NCBI GenBank assembly: GCA_035578905.1
Contig: JAQJVL010000248.1
Location: forward strand, 480,501-544,500
Direction: 5' to 3'
DNA from: Stictocephala bisonia
Taxonomy: Eukaryota > Arthropoda > Insecta > Hemiptera > Membracidae
DNA: 64,000 nt
The notes under the pieces were generated by a model. That model was not told the origin of the DNA. It saw only the letters and a program-made list of their open reading frames with translations, and did no database searches. Positions 11,898 to 24,402 of the stretch are shown here, one piece after another. The position numbers and the translations under genes are program-made. Each line of letters begins with the position of its first letter. Positions within the stretch are counted from its first letter, which is position 1.

Positions 11898-13270
11898 CCC
11901 TGGATTCATAAGCATTCGTCTCTCAGACGATGGGAGTTTCGGGAAATTTAAGTTTTTAGTGGTTGGCGGGCCTGTCTACCCCCACCCCCTCGTCTAATCG
12001 TCCCTCCAGACATCCTATTAGTCTTGGCTATACATTTGGCCACCATTTTCCAGCAGTAGCGTAGTTGTTGCACCATAAGTTTGTTGCGTCCTATGACAGA
12101 CGAAAGATTATGATTAGTGTAGGTGTTCGTTTTTAGAGCGTCGCCTAGTAGATGAATGGTTTGCCATCTAAACCCAACAAATATGGGCTTAAAATTGTCC
12201 TGTTGTGTGATGTAAAAACAAAATATATGATAGACGCAATGCCCTATTTAGGGAAAAATACTAACACAACAGGACTTCCTCTAGGTGCCTACTTCGTAAA
12301 AAATATAACAAAGAGTATCCATGGCACGAACAGAAACGTGACCATGAATAATTGGTTTACGTCGGTTCCTTTAGCTAATGACATGTTGACCAACCATAAG
12401 TTAACTGTTGTTTGTACTTTACGATCAGACAAAAAAGAAATCCCAAAAGGAATGCTAGACAATAAATCAAGGAAGCTAAATTCGTCCATGTTTTGTTACA
12501 ACAAAGAAAATGTTTTGGTTTCTTACAAAGCAAAGTCCAACAAAATTGTCTATTTACTTTCCAATACACACGAAAAAGGCACCATTTCTCAAGAAACTGG
12601 AAAGCCAGACATAGTTATATTCTATAACGCAACTAAAGGTGCAGTTGATGCATTCGATGAAATGACCAGTATCATGAGTTGTAGCAGAAAGACATAAGAG
12701 ATGGCCCTTATGTTTTTTTTATGGTATGATAAATGACACTTTAGTAAACGTATTTGTTATTTATGTACATAACATGGTGGCAAAACAAAAACAATCAGTA
12801 GTACGCCGTGAGTTTGCAAAAACATTGAGTGAAGAACTCATGTTACCATGGTTACAAGAGCGAATACAACTTCCAACTTTACAGCGTCACTTAAAGACAA
12901 AAATTGAAGACATCCTTGGTCAAAAAGCACCTACTGTTGAAGAAGAACCTCAAGGAACACAACAAAGGAAGATTTGTTCCTTCTGTCCTTCGGAAAAAAG
13001 AAGAATGACACGTTTTAAATGTTTTAAGTGTCAGCGCTTCATGTGCTTAGAACATCAGGGAAAAGTCTGTGTAAATTGCATTTAAAATTAACTAATCAAG
13101 AAAAAAACACATGATATTCTTTTAAATTGATGTACAGTATTTACATGTTCTATAACTTTTATTAAAATAACTGTTCATTTACAATTTTGTTTTATTTTTT
13201 TACCTGGAGTAGTCTGAGAGACGAATGCTTATGAATAGTGTGACAAAAATTTAAGGTTATGAATCTAGGG
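11898..13270 (+). mobile_element. piggyBac-family element A, deletion derivative
   Basis: It is flanked by TTAA at 11894-11897 and 13271-13274. The 13-bp termini are CCCTGGATTCATA on the left and the inverse of CCCTAGATTCATA on the right. A 19-bp subterminal inverted repeat (AAGCATTCGTCTCTCAGAC) touches the left terminus but lies about 27 bp inside the right one. This is the asymmetric arrangement known from the Trichoplusia piggyBac. The interior keeps roughly the second half of a transposase gene. Confidence 0.93.
12152..13085 (+). pseudogene. piggyBac transposase, 5'-deleted and frameshifted
   Basis: The first segment, 12152-12697, starts in the catalytic core (KPNKYGLKIV). It includes the NNWFTS block, where the family has DNWFTS with a catalytic aspartate; codon 12347-12349 is AAT. 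It also holds the GAVDAFDEM block, which carries the third acidic residue. A stop at 12695-12697 and a frame change lead to the second segment, about 12700-13085. That segment covers the helical C-terminal region and ends in a cysteine-rich tail: CSFCPSEKRR, CFKCQRFMC and CVNCI. The N-terminal third, including the first catalytic aspartate, has been deleted. There are thus three independent inactivating features: 5' deletion, D to N, and frameshift. It is unrelated at the termini to the adjacent element B. Confidence 0.9.
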
Positions 13271-13584
13271 TTAAAGGATACAAATAACATGATTATGGGT
13301 TTTCATAAACCACATTTACCATTTAGGTCTGAGGGACTCTGGGATAGTTGTACCGTATTAAACTTGGTGTCGTTCCATGTGTTTGTAGTTTCTACCAAAT
13401 CATAATTTGCCAAATAAGAACTGTTTATTAAATTATATAAAAAAATTGTCAAAAAACTCATCTTCAAAAGTCATTGTATGGGTAATTAATTTTTGTAGCA
13501 ATATTATTTGTAATTATAAAAAGTAGTGTAAAAAATTAAAAACATGCAGATCATTTTAATTCTAATAGACCTTACACTGGTTAC

Positions 13585-13760
13585 ATTTAATACAAATTAG
13601 AGACGATCATGGGTGATTTCAGTCTCTCCTACACAACCAAACATTTAATACAAAATTACAGATGATCATGGGTGATTTCAGTCTCTCCTACACAACCAAA
13701 CATTTAATACAAAATTACAGATGATCATGGGTGATTTCAGTCTCTCCTACATAACCAAAC
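13585..13760. repeat. 59-bp tandem repeat, three copies
   Basis: Copies are at 13585-13642 (58 bp), 13643-13701 and 13702-13760. Each has ATTTAATACAAA, GATCATGGGTGATTTCAG and CTCTCCTAC. Copies 2 and 3 are almost identical. The array is non-coding. Confidence 0.93.
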
Positions 13761-14411
13761 ATTTAATATCTCATTTAATTTTTTTTAAACAGTTTTAGTA
13801 AGTATTATCTTGTTCTTACATATAACCAGAAAAAGAAGATCAAGATATTTTTTAGAATGGTTTATTATGAAAGTCATTTGCATAGGATAGGAAGAATAAG
13901 TTTGTTGGTTATTAGTAGGACTACCCTTAATTACCTCAATTTAATGTGCTTGATTATAGTTTTGTATTAAATATTTGTCTGTTTACATATTATAATAAAT
14001 AAATAATCCATCTTTTTATGTTACTGACATTCAATTTGTTTATGGCTTTGTACACTGAAATCTTTTTTCACCTATGAAGTATTTACAGTTTGATTCCAGA
14101 AATAAATTAAAAGAAGAGTCAAGTATATTTTTTTAAATTTATAATTAATGTCATAATTTGTTTTGCATAGTTCTTATAAGGTATTTTAATTTATTCAGTT
14201 TATGTAATAAATTCAGGAACAATATATCGTAAACTGTGCCTGGTATAAGTTTGACATTAGATGCTGTCACTGAAGTATGCCTTAGTAACATAACAGTTTC
14301 TCACATTTAGATTCGGTTTCGTAATAATATTTTTGAGGCAGTTGTCATAAACATTGTATTGTGAGTTTAGAATTAATAAGTTGGTTCATACATTTCAGAT
14401 ATTCAAAATAC

Positions 14412-15195
14412 GGTATTTATGCAGTTTCTTGTCACCAAACAACTTTGGAACATTTTACTTGAAATGGGTCTAGAATTGGCTATATTTTCACGAGATATGC
14501 TTTATATTCTGCGGAAATAACATATTTTACCGAAAAATTCAGAAAAAAACCAATGTCACAACTTTTAGTATTTTTGTCATATTTCCGTTAATTTAAATGG
14601 TATTTTACCTTCTTTTTTATTTTGATGTTTTTTTTGCGCTTAATACAAATTTTAAAACTATTTTGGTCTATTACAAATATTTATCGAGGTATCAAAGAAA
14701 AACTACTATCGCGGCAAATCGCGATTACCGGCCATTACGCGATCATTATATCCAACAACTATTAATCACTAAAACCGAATTAACCTATACTCCCGCCGGA
14801 GTGACGGCCGGCAGGCCTTCACGGAGGCCAAACGCTCGAATTTAACGCAAATTACGAATTTTTGTTGAGAAAATAGACAATTAGGATAAGTTTGGATATA
14901 TCAGTAAAAAATACATTTTTCGAGCTGAAAAAATAATTTTACTACAAAACCAGTTATATATTTGTGTTCAGCATAAAAAAACATGAGAAATGAAAAAAAA
15001 TTTGTCAGAAAATTACGATTTTTAAAAAAGTTGATTTTTTCATTATCAGATAAAAATCTAGTTTTTCGATTTTTCGGGGAAAAACGAGTTTTCCGCGGAT
15101 GAAATCAAAGTCCTCAAGAGATATAAACTCATATTTCACCACTTTTTCTACATGAAATCGTATTTTCAGAGGTGGCAAGAAAGTGCATAATTACC
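14412..15195. mobile_element. 784-bp MITE with 8-bp target duplication
   Basis: The target duplication CAAAATAC is at 14404-14411 and 15196-15203. The terminal inverted repeats are 25 bp (14412-14436 and 15171-15195). They begin GGTA and share TTATGCA, TTTCTTG and CACC, matching at 22 of 25 positions. An 8-bp duplication is typical of hAT and P-type elements, but the terminus does not start with CAG. The interior has a GC-rich patch (14700-14845) and no transposase. Confidence 0.88.
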
Positions 15196-15203
15196 CAAAA
15201 TAC

Positions 15204-17970
15204 AGTATCTTCTATCAATATAATCAGTTGTTTCTTGTTCAGGAAAGTGCGGCTTTAACTGTTCCATGAACGTATGGCCGTTAAGATAATTAATGTTTAA
15301 ACTTCTAGTATTGCACCATCGCCTTTGACACTACTTTGTAGGAAATAGTTTTGTTTCTGTTGTGTAAAAGTATGCATAATGTTTTATTTTCATTGTTACT
15401 TGTTATTTAGTATTTTTATTACTTTATTAGTGACCTGAGTATGCCGCATACCCAGTAACATGAAGTTATGGCTGTCTTTGGATACCAACGGAGATAATAT
15501 TATGCTAATTTAAGCAATTTTTGACTAAGTTATATAAATTTCTTATATAAAATTAACCAAAGAAATTATTTAGTTACATGTTTAAAGTATTTATACAAAA
15601 TATCTTTAGTTTCATTTCCAGCAATTGGATGGTGTTGTTAAAAACGAATCTTTCAGACAGTATAGATTTGTTTTTAAAAAACCTATAAATAGAAGTTAAG
15701 TAAATTTGTTTACCATTCATACAACATACAGCACAAATTTAAAATGTTTAATGTCAAATTAGGTTTAGAGACATAATAAATTAGTCAACAAGTCACCACA
15801 TGTCATAGAAACATGTTTGTGGATACTCTTGTGAACCGAACTAATTATTTTTTGTGTTTGTGGTTATTATTAACTAACTTTAGGTGTTATGTTCTACATC
15901 TAACCTTGTCTTGCTATGGAGTTTCTGACATTTGCGTGGTTTGTCAAAAGGATATTTTTTATTGATTCATTTTGCATGGCACCATTCAATTAATATTAAA
16001 ATGTGTCTTGATTGTGTTGTTTGTACGAATATGTGTTTTTGAAGTATGATAATTAATTCTCATGTTACTGTTCATGTTAGCTTTACTCATTTCGGTTGTT
16101 ATTTTTGTTTATTTAGGTGTTAAGTAATGTGTTATGTTTTACTTATAAAGGCTGTGAATTGTAATTACAGTGTTGGTTAATGAAATTTTATGTTCAATAT
16201 GCTGGTTAAATAAGTTATGTTGAACATTTTACAATGAGCTTATTATTTTGATCACTAAAACCCCTAAATATATTTTTCATTAAAATGTGTTTCCACCATT
16301 AAAATAAAGTTGTTCCATCCTTTAAATGAAAGTGTTTCATTTTTATTACTGGAAAATGAAACTGTAAAGGATACATTTGTAGAATTTTCAATTCATATTT
16401 ACTATTAGTATTAGTGAACTGTACTAGAGTCAGTTGCACCTATTGAGCCTTCTATTGGTTTGGGGTTTGGGGAACTAGATGATCCCCCCACCCCCCAGGA
16501 CAAGGAGGGGAGAACCATTATTCAAGGGAAAAGAAGTGTAATAGATTGGATTACTAGTCCGAAAAGTGAGTCTAACTGAAAAAAGAATTATATGACTCTA
16601 CTCCCAATGCTAAAAATGCAGCTCTGCCACTTGTTTGTTTAATATCAGGCATCATCAGGTTATTCACAGCCTATTCCTTATTTTCACGTTATACTTATCA
16701 CACTTCTCACCTCTAACATGTGTGAGACATGGTGAATATTGCAAGTCACTGGGAACACCTCAGTTTGGTGCAACTAACTCTAGTATTTCTCTCTTGGTAC
16801 ATCACTCTGCATATATTTACCATTTTATTACCATAATTTGGAACAAACTTGATTTTTATATATTTACTAAATTATGGGAAATGTTAATTTTTATGTTTTA
16901 GGTATGTTTTCTGTTTTGGTGTTAATAATATGACAAATATATTTAATTTATGAAGTTTTATTTATATTCCGATAAATTGTTAAAATTATATTATTTTGTA
17001 CCATTATATTTTACGTTATAATGTTGTTAAAACCAGTTCATTGATACAAAAATTCACCAATTATTGCCTTTTGACTAATTAATGATGTGCAAGAGTTTGT
17101 TGAAAGATAGTTTAAGATGTTATGAGACTTGATGAATATAAGAAAACTGTATATAAATCTCTTACATTGTTCAATATTACTGATTCAGTAAAACATTGTT
17201 AACATGTTAGTACTCTAATAAATTTAAATGCTCATTTATTTATAGATGATTGGAACCCAACCATCTTGGCTAGCAAATTTAATACCCTCATATGTTTAAT
17301 CTCTCTTCCAGTACCAATTAAACCTTTTGTACAGCAATTCATTTGGTTCTAAAAATTTTTCATTTTTAGATGCATTAATTACATTTAATGTCATCTTTTG
17401 ATGTAAAATGAATAGCTTCAAGTGCAGTCAGGTAGGATGAAAGTTGTATTCTTAAGCTCCAAAAATCATTGTGTTTTGTTCTCTAATACAAATCTCTCAT
17501 TTACTTTGCAATTAAAAACTACCTGAAATATAGTTTATAGATCTTTGCAACCTCACAGACCATTTTTTCATACATTAAATTTTGTAAATAAACAATAACG
17601 AACTGGCTAAAATGAAAATTTGCAGATATAACATTGATTGTAATTAAAATGTGATAATATGTATTTCTTGTTGTTACCTAAGGCATGGGCTTGATCTTGA
17701 AGAAATTTACCATGCTTTGAATCTGGTAGATCATAAGTTTAACATCATCTGATTACACCTTAGATTCTATCTCTTCTGTCTTGTTTGATCTATTAGTTTT
17801 TTTTCTTTTACAAAAATCATTAGGAAACAACAGGACATCAAGCATCACAAACAGTTCAAAGAAGAAAAGATTTTCCAGGGACTATTTTATCTGAGTAGCG
17901 TTAGTGAAGTATGAGCTACTCAATAAACTAACACATTAAATTACTTAGAACTAACACAGTTCTAAAAATT
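15204..17970. other. AT-rich spacer, no gene recognised
   Basis: No ORF with protein-like character was found; the largest is 88 codons at 16635-16901, with no domain. There is a small GC-richer patch with C runs near 16480-16510. I see no repeat termini. Confidence 0.5.
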
Positions 17971-18132
17971 GCTGATGTGGTGGCTCAGTAGATAAGGCTT
18001 CGGACTGCAGAGGGCAAGGTCCAAGGTTCAATTCCCCACTGATCCAACGGGCGGTAATTCACTTGTTGGATAAAGTTCACACACAGGTCTGCAGGCCCAT
18101 GTGAACTGGCGAGTGAAGTTAATAAAAATAAT
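17971..18132 (+). mobile_element. tRNA-derived SINE
   Basis: A box A-like stretch (TGGCTCAGTAGATAAGG, 17982-17998) and a box B-like stretch (GGTTCAATTCC, 18024-18034) are spaced as in a tRNA gene. A non-tRNA body and an A-rich tail (AATAAAAATAA) follow. TAAAAATT at 17963-17970 is repeated at 18133-18140 and fits a target duplication, although the right copy lies against the A-rich tail. The arms do not form a complete cloverleaf, so it is a SINE rather than a functional tRNA. Confidence 0.75.
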
Positions 18133-18140
18133 TAAAAATT

Positions 18141-21100
18141 ACATCTACCCCTACCATGGTCTCAAATGGTGAAATAACTTCTGTTCCATTCTCTATACGA
18201 TTACTGGCTGATGTCAAAAAATGTTCCATGTCATAGCTAATGTCTCACAATGGTTATATTGAAATTGTTTAGTTATTTAAAAAACAGTTTATAAAAAAGC
18301 TACTACTGAAAAAGAACTTGATGTCCTTCATTTCACATGAAGTGCACTGTTTCCTTCGGTCCTTGGCATAGTGTGAGGATGTTTTCTGCCCTGCAGGTCC
18401 ATTGTACTTTGTTGGATTATTTAAGAAAAACTGAAACTAGAGAAGTTTGAGTTAATTCATACTTAAATATTGAAAATGATTTTAATTGTTTTTGTAAAAA
18501 TCTCTTTTTTTTCAAGAATTTCAAACGTACCTTCTTTTATTGGCGAAAAACCATTTAAATAAGAAAGTCAGTGACAGATATGCAAAAATCACTAATCTAA
18601 ATAATGAATGCTTTTGTTTTAAAAAACAACTTTTAGAATAATTTCTATTCAATTATTTTCTTTTTTATCTTTATAGCTGTGAACATGATTAATTTAAAGC
18701 TCTATTATTTTAACGGGATTTATTCTAAAGCATCGAAAAAACCAAAATACAGTTTACAGAAAACTGCCCTAACACAATGGCACAAACTGTGCAAGTCCAA
18801 AATGATACTCAGAAATTTATTTCAATATTATAACAAATTTTAATATTTTTACACTTGTTGATCGTTCCAAATTAAGAGTGTGAGCATGTTTTCTTATGCT
18901 TTTAATTTGATAACTTTATTCTTTTTTTAATAAATCAGAAACACTTATTATTCAGTACCACAAATTCGTTGGCATTTTAATGGAATTGTTTACCCCTTAA
19001 TTAAAATTATCATGTTTCTCTAAGAAAATTCCTGCTAGTTTTCACTGTTAACTATTTAAGAAGTATAAGGATGTTGCCTAGAAGAAATGTGTATTTAATT
19101 TTGCCCGGTTGTTATGATTAAGAATTCTACAGTTTGAAAAACATACTCTAACTTCTTTGCTCTACATTACATTAATAGTTCTACAATAACATTACATTTA
19201 CTCAAACAAAATTTGTTTCATTATTTTTTAAATAAAAATTTTCATACAACAGTCTTATTTAAATCTTTAAGTATCTTGGTGATAGTTTTTTTGTAATTTA
19301 ATGATGAAGTAAGTCCAGCTACTTACGCTTTATAGTAAAGTTGAAGCATTATAGTGTTCTATTTATGTCTGTATCTTAGTTCAGTATTGTTCTGTAAGTA
19401 CCTGAACGTTGAGTATTATCGTGTTGACGATTGTTCCTGATTCACTACCACTTTGTGATAACAGTATTAAATTCAAAGATTCAATGTCTATTGTATAATT
19501 ATACTTCTTAACATGTTCACGCCTGATTTTTTTTATTGTGCTGCGTTTTTTATTTAAGCACATATTACTTTATTTAGTAAACATTTATATTCTGTGTTAT
19601 ATTAAATGATTTTAATGCTGAATTGCAAACAGGCCATTTTCTTTATAGCTCATTGTTTCACTTTCCAAAGATAACATACATAAGTATAGAAGCATTATGT
19701 CTTTATTTTTGCACAAATTACGTATTTCTCATCTATTTGGTGACTAAATAACTTAAAATTGCAAAAACTTAATTTGAATTTCTCTTTGACTTATACGGTA
19801 AAACTAATTTAAGATTCATAAAAATCTTGATATGCATACCAATATTGCTAAAAACTAATTGATAGTAAAACATAAAAGTATAAGAAATGTGTTTGCAAAA
19901 TGAATGATAAAGACAAATTTGAAAAATTCTATAGAACAATTTCTATAACTGTAGACTCGGCTGTGCACCACTAACCTAAACCAATGAATGTAGTCCGATA
20001 GGTCATTCCTGCATTGAGTGACCTATTTTGAGTGAATGTTTGTAAGACCCCCTTTACAATGATACTCTTCCTCTCCGCTCGCTTGCCGCTGCTTCTGAGT
20101 CTACCATTATAAAAATTGAGCTACACAAGAAAAATATGTGGGTGAAGTATTTGCAAACGTTTAGCTGTACTTTAAATGTTACACAAAGAAGATTATTTAA
20201 AATCTGCTTTGCCTTTACAAGGATGCCTCATGCATAGAGTTCACATCAGGAGTGAACGTGTTAAATTAAGTCATGTGCTCTAATGGTATTATTTAAAACT
20301 GACTCATTTATTTTGTAAGCTATTCTACATTACTTTTGTTTAAATTTGTACGACTGTATTTATGTATGTCTGGTTTTATGTTTGTCGCATTTTATAACCA
20401 ATTCAAATTTTTTTTTTAATTCAGAAATATTTCAAGTTATGTTTGTTGTAAATTATGTTGGTTTGCAATAAATTCTTTTTAATTTTTGCATTTTCTCTTT
20501 GGTCCTTTAAAAATTGAACGATTGTGCATAACAGTATAAATTTATTGAACCAACTGACGAAACTACAAAAGTGCAGTCTGCCGGTACCAAAACAAAAATA
20601 CATAAACAACAATTTAAATGTTATAATTTAGAAAAATATAGATTATTTTGCATTAAGCATACATAAAGCTCAATATTTATGAAGATTTAGATAATAATAT
20701 TAGATAAATGTTAGCTCCATGACAGATATCATTCAAATATGTCATGGGTGTTAAGTTAAAAGGAACTTTAGTTACTAACACAAATTCATTGACTATAGAA
20801 ACATAAATGATTAGTCTGCCTAAGCCAATGCATTTGCTGTAGATGCCCACATGGGCTATTATCTAACGGTGATTTATTTCAACTAAGCGCTCGGACGACT
20901 ATTAGGCCTTCTGTTAGCTCAGCTATTAGTCACTTCAGCGTGTGCTGGAGAAGAGGGAGACAGCTGGTGCTACCTGTGAAACACCTAATAGAACTAGTTT
21001 CATCGAACAAAAAAAAGAAAAACTCAATAAGTGAGGTTACGCTGAAAAGTTTGTTGCGATTTAATTTGGAAATATGTAAATGATCAAATGTGGTTTTCAT

Positions 21101-21916
21101 ATTGAAGAAACATGCGTCAGCTGATGCTGAAAGATGTGGAAAATGAATAAAGTGAATTTTCTATATAAGGAAAACTTAGAATGGCCGTAAGTTGTTCAAA
21201 ATTATCCCTAATCTAAGGAATGTTGTCACATTACATTAAAATGCTATCTAACAGCAAAACAAACATACATCTGAATATGTTGCTCAATTAAACAAGTTCT
21301 TTTTGGGTCACAACTTTTATACAGGACTTGTCAGCCAGATTTTCATACACAATCCTACTGGCGACATTCATTCATACATATATTGACAAAAAGAATAAAT
21401 AAAATACTCGTGTTCCAAACTCAACAATCTAACCAAGGATATTCAAGTTTAGAACTTATCCTGAAGGGTTATACTTATAACAGAAAAAAATAAATAGATT
21501 GCAAAGAATAGCAAAATGACAAATGCTAATTAATTACTGGAAGGAAAAATCACTGCCATGTTCAAACATGCTCCGTTACTAAAGAAAAAGAATACATGTA
21601 GGCACATCCTTAAAAGTGATTTTTAATGAACTTATATAAAGTGCATAGTGAACTGAATATCAAATTGGCAAGCTAATTGTGTTTAAAAACAAGTGAGCTT
21701 GTCAGAATTGAAATTAAAACAAGATGAAGTAACAAGGTGATACTGTATATGTTTGATAAATATTAGCATGAATAGCAGAATTCCTTTATAGACCATCAAA
21801 TTTCAGTAGAACTTTACAAACTAAAACATATTGTTACAGGATATTATCTAATATAACGATATGTTTAACCATATAACGTTTGTGAAAAACCATATGCACT
21901 GTCATGTTTTACTATG
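18141..21916. other. AT-rich spacer, no gene recognised
   Basis: There are only chance-length ORFs of up to 63 codons. A GC-richer patch at 20860-20990 and a single piggyBac-like terminus near 20256 (inverse of TTAACACGTTCACTCC) have no partner that I could find. Confidence 0.45.
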
Positions 21917-21938
21917 TACGAGGGTCATTTTTAAAGTA

Positions 21939-23381
21939 TTTTTATTTATTTTATTTATTTATTTACATTACATACACCATTTACATGAAATAAATATCAA
22001 TATGGTAGGTAAATTGTCAACAGGTCAAAGCTTAAAACTAAATTAAAACTAAGTTTCAGTAGTTCAAACTTTCAAAAAATATTATCGAATAGTCACTATT
22101 TATCAGAATCTAGGTACTCTTGTACACTATAAAAACAATGCTCGGACAGATAATTAATAATTATAATTTTAAATTTTACTGGTGACAGTTCAGAACGGAT
22201 TTCTATTGGAAGTTTGTTGTATAAACGAATGGAAGAGTAGAATGGCATTTTTTCAAAGAAAACTTTTTTATGAACAGGAAATTGAAAAAGGTTTGAATTA
22301 CGTGTACTATATTGATGGATGTGATTATGAGAAAAGAAATATGATAAGTTATTTTTTACAAAAATTAGAGACTGCAAAATAAATAGACATGGAACAGGAA
22401 GAATATTTAAAAATTTAAAAATAGGTCTACATGAATCTCTAGTTGATGCCTTCATAATCAGTCTAATGATTTGTTTTTGTTTTTTGAATACTTTTGAACT
22501 TATTTGAGAATTACCCCAGAAAAGAATGCCATAATTCAAATGGGATTGGACATAGGCAAAGTATACCTGCAGCATAGTTTTTAAGTCCACAGCATTTGAC
22601 AATGTCAGTAGCACATAATATGCCTTATTTAATGTGCATATCAAATAATTAATGTGATCCACCCAGGTGAAACTGCTATCAAGCTTTACTCCTAAGAACC
22701 CACAAGACTTAACACATTTTGTTGAGGTTTGTAAGTAAGAGCTATCAGAGAAAGGAGACTTTTTATAATTACAATGAAAGTTAATAATTTTAGTCTTTTC
22801 TGGATTTAATTTTAAACCATTATCATCGAACCATTTAATCATATTAAGCATATTTTCATCCAGATGGGATAGTAAGATGTCTTTTTCCTTACTTGTAACA
22901 ACCAGAGAGGTGTCATCAGCAAACAAGACAAGTTTTGAATCTTTAACAGCTAAGTGAAGATCGTTAACATAAATGAGAAAAAGCAGAGGTCCCAGGACCG
23001 ATCCCTGGGGAACTCCAGATTGAACATTGCAAAAGTTGCTTACACCATATTTATGAAGCTTCACTCTTTGTTTTCTATTATTTAAATAACATGTTAATAA
23101 ATTAAAAGCCTTACCCTTAAAGCCGTAATAAGACAGTTTTTTTAATAGTATTGAATGATTAACAATGTCAAACGCTTTTGACAGGTCGCAGAAGGCTCCG
23201 ATTGCAAAATGTGATTTGTCCACGGCTAATGATACACTTTCTATAAAATCAAATATTGCAGCTCCAGTGCTTTTCCCCTTTCTAAACCCATACTGAGAAG
23301 AGTACAATAAATTATTGCTCTCTAGGAAGCTTGAAATTTGGCTGTAAATAACTTTTTCGAATAATTTTGAAAAGGTTGGCA
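21939..23381 (-). mobile_element. 5'-truncated LINE inserted in the mariner
   Basis: The 5' end starts abruptly inside the reverse transcriptase. The 3' end has a short UTR and an (AAATA)n-type tail at 21939-21965. A 6-bp duplication, AAAGTA, flanks the copy. 5' truncation with a simple-sequence tail is the signature of target-primed reverse transcription. Confidence 0.85.
22096..23381 (-). pseudogene. LINE ORF2 reverse transcriptase, 5'-truncated but open
   Basis: About 428 codons without a stop. Recognisable reverse-transcriptase blocks are, in order, LPTFSKLFEKVI (truncated block 1/2), YGFRKGKST, FCDLSKAFDIVNH (block with the first catalytic Asp), SGVPQGSVLGPLLFLIYVND, and LFADDTS (the FADD form of the YxDD active site). 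After these come GLKLNPEKTK and the thumb/C-terminal region ending FYSVQEYLDSDK. Endonuclease and ORF1 are absent because the copy is truncated at its junction with the duplicated target. The first codon is TTG, with no natural start. The Jockey/CR1-like group is suggested by the C-terminal form, but the clade is not certain. The open frame suggests a young insertion. Confidence 0.9.
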
Positions 23382-23387
23382 AAAGTA

Positions 23388-23795
23388 AAAACCGTTTTCT
23401 AATAGCATAAAAGAAACTTTATTTATGGACATAAATGATATCACAAACTAAAATATGAACATTTTTCACTTTTCTATATAGTCAACATTGCCACATTTTT
23501 TAAGTCATGGTACTAGCTTTTGGATCCCATCACCAAAGAATTCTCCCGCCTGACTGTTAAACTAGTTTGTAACTGTTTCTTTCAATATGTCATAATTTTC
23601 CAAGTACTTTCCACCAAGAAATTCCTTAAGTTTTGGAACAAGATGAAAATCTGATGGTGCCAAGTCAGGACTGTATGGTGGATGATGCAGTATTTCCCTA
23701 CAAAACTTGTCCAGTTGTGTCTGTGTTCTTGCCGCAGCATCAGGCCAAGTGTTGTCATGAAGCAGAATGACATCGATAGAGAGCAGGCCTCACCG
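23388..23795 (-). pseudogene. mariner transposase C-terminal fragment
   Basis: Read on the minus strand from about 23795, the frame gives VILLHDNTWPDAA, FCREILHHPPYSPDLAPSDF, and LKEFLGG with downstream residues. This is the familiar mariner block containing the second catalytic Asp (HDN) and the third acidic position (PSD). A stop interrupts the frame after KETVTN, near 23560. The N-terminal DNA-binding half and first catalytic Asp are missing. The protein's end and terminal repeat were displaced by the LINE. It is not functional. Confidence 0.88.
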
Positions 23796-24402
23796 GCGGT
23801 TTTGAATAGCATGATAATTAAAAATGATTAAAAACTGATTTAGGTGAGAATGTGTATTTTTCTAAAACTGTTTCTGTATTTATTTAAAATGACACAATCC
23901 GCAAACAGTACAGAATAGACCAAGGCTAGCGTCTGATGTTGCAATCCTTGATCTATGATTAATTCAAGGAAAATGGTCTTGACGAAAAAAGTAAAGCTGA
24001 AAATGCTCAGTCAAAAGCCAACTCATATTCGCTATTAGCCCCAGTGCTAAAGTAATTGGTAATGGCACTTTCAGACAGAAATTAAAATCATGATCGGTTC
24101 TTTTTTTCAGCCAATTAAGATGAAATACTATTTTTTGGCTATGTTTTATTTTTGGCCTGCTTCCTTCAATGCTTTATATAATAAATTGGTAAGATTTAAT
24201 TGAAAAAGTAAATACTTTTACAAAAATGAAAGTATAACAAATTTACTATGTTGTTAGAAGTGATTATAATTCTATTCTCAATTGAAAGATTTAAGAGATT
24301 GGGTACTGAAAAAAAAATATATATATATATATGATCACACTGAAAATCAGAGGCTTGGAGTAATGATACCGTACTCAATTTAATTTCTCATGGTAATCTC
24401 CT

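Larger units (their letters stand above)
21919..23795 (-). mobile_element. mariner remnant, split by a LINE
   Basis: TA followed by CGAGGGTCATTTTTAAAGTA at 21917-21938 looks like a mariner terminal repeat. The 3' part of a mariner transposase lies at 23388-23795 on the minus strand. A LINE (21939-23381) sits between them, with AAAGTA on both sides (21933-21938 and 23382-23387). The 5' half of the mariner is missing. Confidence 0.75.

Noticed and set aside
20220..20265. piggyBac terminus (inverse of TTAACACGTTCAC)
   Set aside because: No partner end with TTAA was found; a single short match is not enough.
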